Source of the DNA: Pelotomaculum sp. UBA4789
GTDB taxonomy: Bacteria; Bacillota; Desulfotomaculia; Desulfotomaculales; Pelotomaculaceae
Length of the DNA stretch: 5,835 bases
Assembly: GCA_002402945.1 (NCBI GenBank)
Contig: DHGV01000036.1
Span: 1 to 5,835, forward strand
Direction of reading: 5' to 3'
Below are positions 4,730 through 5,835 of the stretch, piece after piece. How positions within the stretch are numbered: the stretch's first letter is position 1; each line of letters opens with the position of its first letter. A program made the translations under genes and the position numbers. The notes beneath the pieces are model-generated. The model saw only the letters and a list, made by a program, of their open reading frames with translations, was not told the DNA's origin and did no database searches.

Positions 4730-5835
4730 ATGAAAGATGTGAAAAAATTCACAGTTCCTGTGGAAAAACTGAGAAAGGTATGTTGCGAAGAAGAGCTCGA
4801 TTTTTGCAGGACTACAGAGGATATGCAGCCGCTCGAAGGTTTTATCGGCCAGGAAAGGGCAGTCCGGGCCATGCAGTTCGGCCTTTCTATGACAGCGCCC
4901 GGTTATAACATTTTTGTCGTAGGGCCTCCGGGAACCGGTAAAAGCACGTATGTCCAGGCCATCGTTTCTAAAGCAGCGGCTGAGGGCACTGTACCTGATG
5001 ACTGGTGTTACATATACAACTTCAGCGACAAAGACCGTCCCCTGGCAGTGTCCCTGCCGGCGGGCGAAGGACGCGGCTTTAAAGACGATGTGGAAGAGCT
5101 GATAGTAGACCTGCGGGTAAATATTCCCAAGGCCTTTGAAAGCGGCGACTATGAAAACAAAAAAGGTGCGATTGTGCAGTCTGTCCAGCAAAAAATGGCA
5201 AATTACTTCCAGGAAATTGAGGCAGCGGCTTTAGCGGACGGTTTTGACATGAAGCGCACCCCAAACGGGATCATCTTTATTCCCCTGAAAGACGGCAAGC
5301 CATTCTCAGCGGAAGACTTTGAAAGCCTTGGAGCCCCGGAACGCCGGGAGTTTGAGGACAAAGGGCGCAAGCTGCACAAGAAACTGGAGGAGACCTTCCA
5401 CACCGGACGCCAGCTGGAGAAAGAGGCGAACGAGCAGATTGCCGAACTGGAAAAAGAAATCGCGCTTTTTGCCATCGGACCCTTATTTGACAGCCTGCTG
5501 GAGAAGTATAATAAATTCCCACCGGTTATTGATTATTTAAAAATGTATTTGAAAGATATAACAAAGAACCTGGATCTTTTCAAGGGCGCCGCCCCCACAC
5601 CTGAACAGCTGCATGCCTTTATGCCCCAGGAAGAGTCCGATCCGTTTATCCGCTACAGGGCAAACCTTTTTGTCAGCAACCAGACAGACAATGGTGCCCC
5701 GGTAGTAATTGAACCCAGTTCCCACTATTACAACCTGTTCGGGAAGATCGAGTACAGGAGCCAGATGTTCGCCCTGAGTACAGATTATACGATGATCAAG
5801 CCCGGATCATTACACAGGGCTAACGGGGGTTACCT
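4730..5835 (+). CDS. Lon-family AAA+ ATP-dependent protease (LonB-like), N-terminal part
   Basis: The frame is open from ATG 4730 to the window end with 368 complete codons and no stop, so the gene is cut by the edge. The Walker A motif GPPGTGKST is at residues 65-73, preceded by GFIGQERAVRAMQFGL at about 37-52. A long inserted helical region, rich in K and E, follows at about 205-250 (KLHKKLEETFHTGRQLEKEA) and probably forms a coiled coil. The visible part ends at LHRANGGYL (361-369), the conserved run-up to Walker B in the Lon-like ATPase/protease family once annotated as the peptidase S16 or AAA_32 type. The Ser-Lys protease domain would be in the missing C-terminal part. No signal peptide or membrane segment is seen, which suggests a cytosolic protein that degrades misfolded or regulatory proteins with ATP. 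It differs from classical LonA, which has an N-terminal substrate-binding domain. Its substrates cannot be told from the sequence. Confidence 0.88.
   Translation, partial: MKDVKKFTVPVEKLRKVCCEEELDFCRTTEDMQPLEGFIGQERAVRAMQFGLSMTAPGYNIFVVGPPGTGKSTYVQAIVSKAAAEGTVPDDWCYIYNFSDKDRPLAVSLPAGEGRGFKDDVEELIVDLRVNIPKAFESGDYENKKGAIVQSVQQKMANYFQEIEAAALADGFDMKRTPNGIIFIPLKDGKPFSAEDFESLGAPERREFEDKGRKLHKKLEETFHTGRQLEKEANEQIAELEKEIALFAIGPLFDSLLEKYNKFPPVIDYLKMYLKDITKNLDLFKGAAPTPEQLHAFMPQEESDPFIRYRANLFVSNQTDNGAPVVIEPSSHYYNLFGKIEYRSQMFALSTDYTMIKPGSLHRANGGY

Noticed and set aside
4664..5191. A 175-aa reading frame on the - strand
   Set aside because: It is antisense to the Lon-like gene, has no recognisable motif, and its composition is that of a shadow frame.
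1..5835. Defence system or CRISPR-like array
   Set aside because: No repeat-spacer structure and no defence-type genes are present. The visible genes are recombinases, an IS21 transposase pair and a Lon-like protease.

Overview
The window looks like a stretch of a Gram-positive, probably Clostridia-class (Bacillota) chromosome that has been invaded by mobile DNA. Three things point that way: strong AGGAGG-type ribosome binding sites, a Lon-like protease of a kind common in that group, and moderate GC content. The organism itself cannot be fixed from this sequence. No tRNA, rRNA or CRISPR array is visible.

The layout has three nested layers. (1) On the right (4730 to the window end, + strand) is the 5' two-thirds or so of a host gene for a Lon-family AAA+ protease, cut by the window edge. 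(2) Directly upstream of it and divergent (about 4598 down to 2589, - strand) is an IS21-family insertion sequence. It has one terminus with two clear and one degenerate 24-bp-spaced repeats, an istA transposase gene broken by a single-base frameshift, and the first part of istB. The istB reading frame keeps a good ribosome binding site but has ATA where the start codon should be. (3) istB stops abruptly inside its Walker A (P-loop) codons, because a second element begins there (2588 down to 1, - strand). That element carries three tightly packed tyrosine recombinase genes (415 aa, 327 aa, and a third cut by the window edge) whose reading frames overlap by 14 and 4 nt. This is the arrangement described as recombinase-in-trio (RIT) elements. 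The outer end of the trio element is marked by two 11-bp direct repeats 17 bp apart, the first of which begins exactly where the istB frame is lost.

The order of events inferred is: an IS21 element landed upstream of the protease gene, the IS began to decay or was already defective, and the recombinase-trio element inserted into istB, destroying its ATPase. The two complete recombinases retain every catalytic residue and may be active, while the IS21 copy is almost certainly dead. The other half of istB and the far end of the trio element should lie to the left of this window.

The most interesting signals are the precise insertion in the P-loop codons of istB, the unusual direct-repeat terminus of the trio element, the perfect palindrome in the promoter region of the recombinase operon, and an apparent loss of family resemblance at the extreme left edge.
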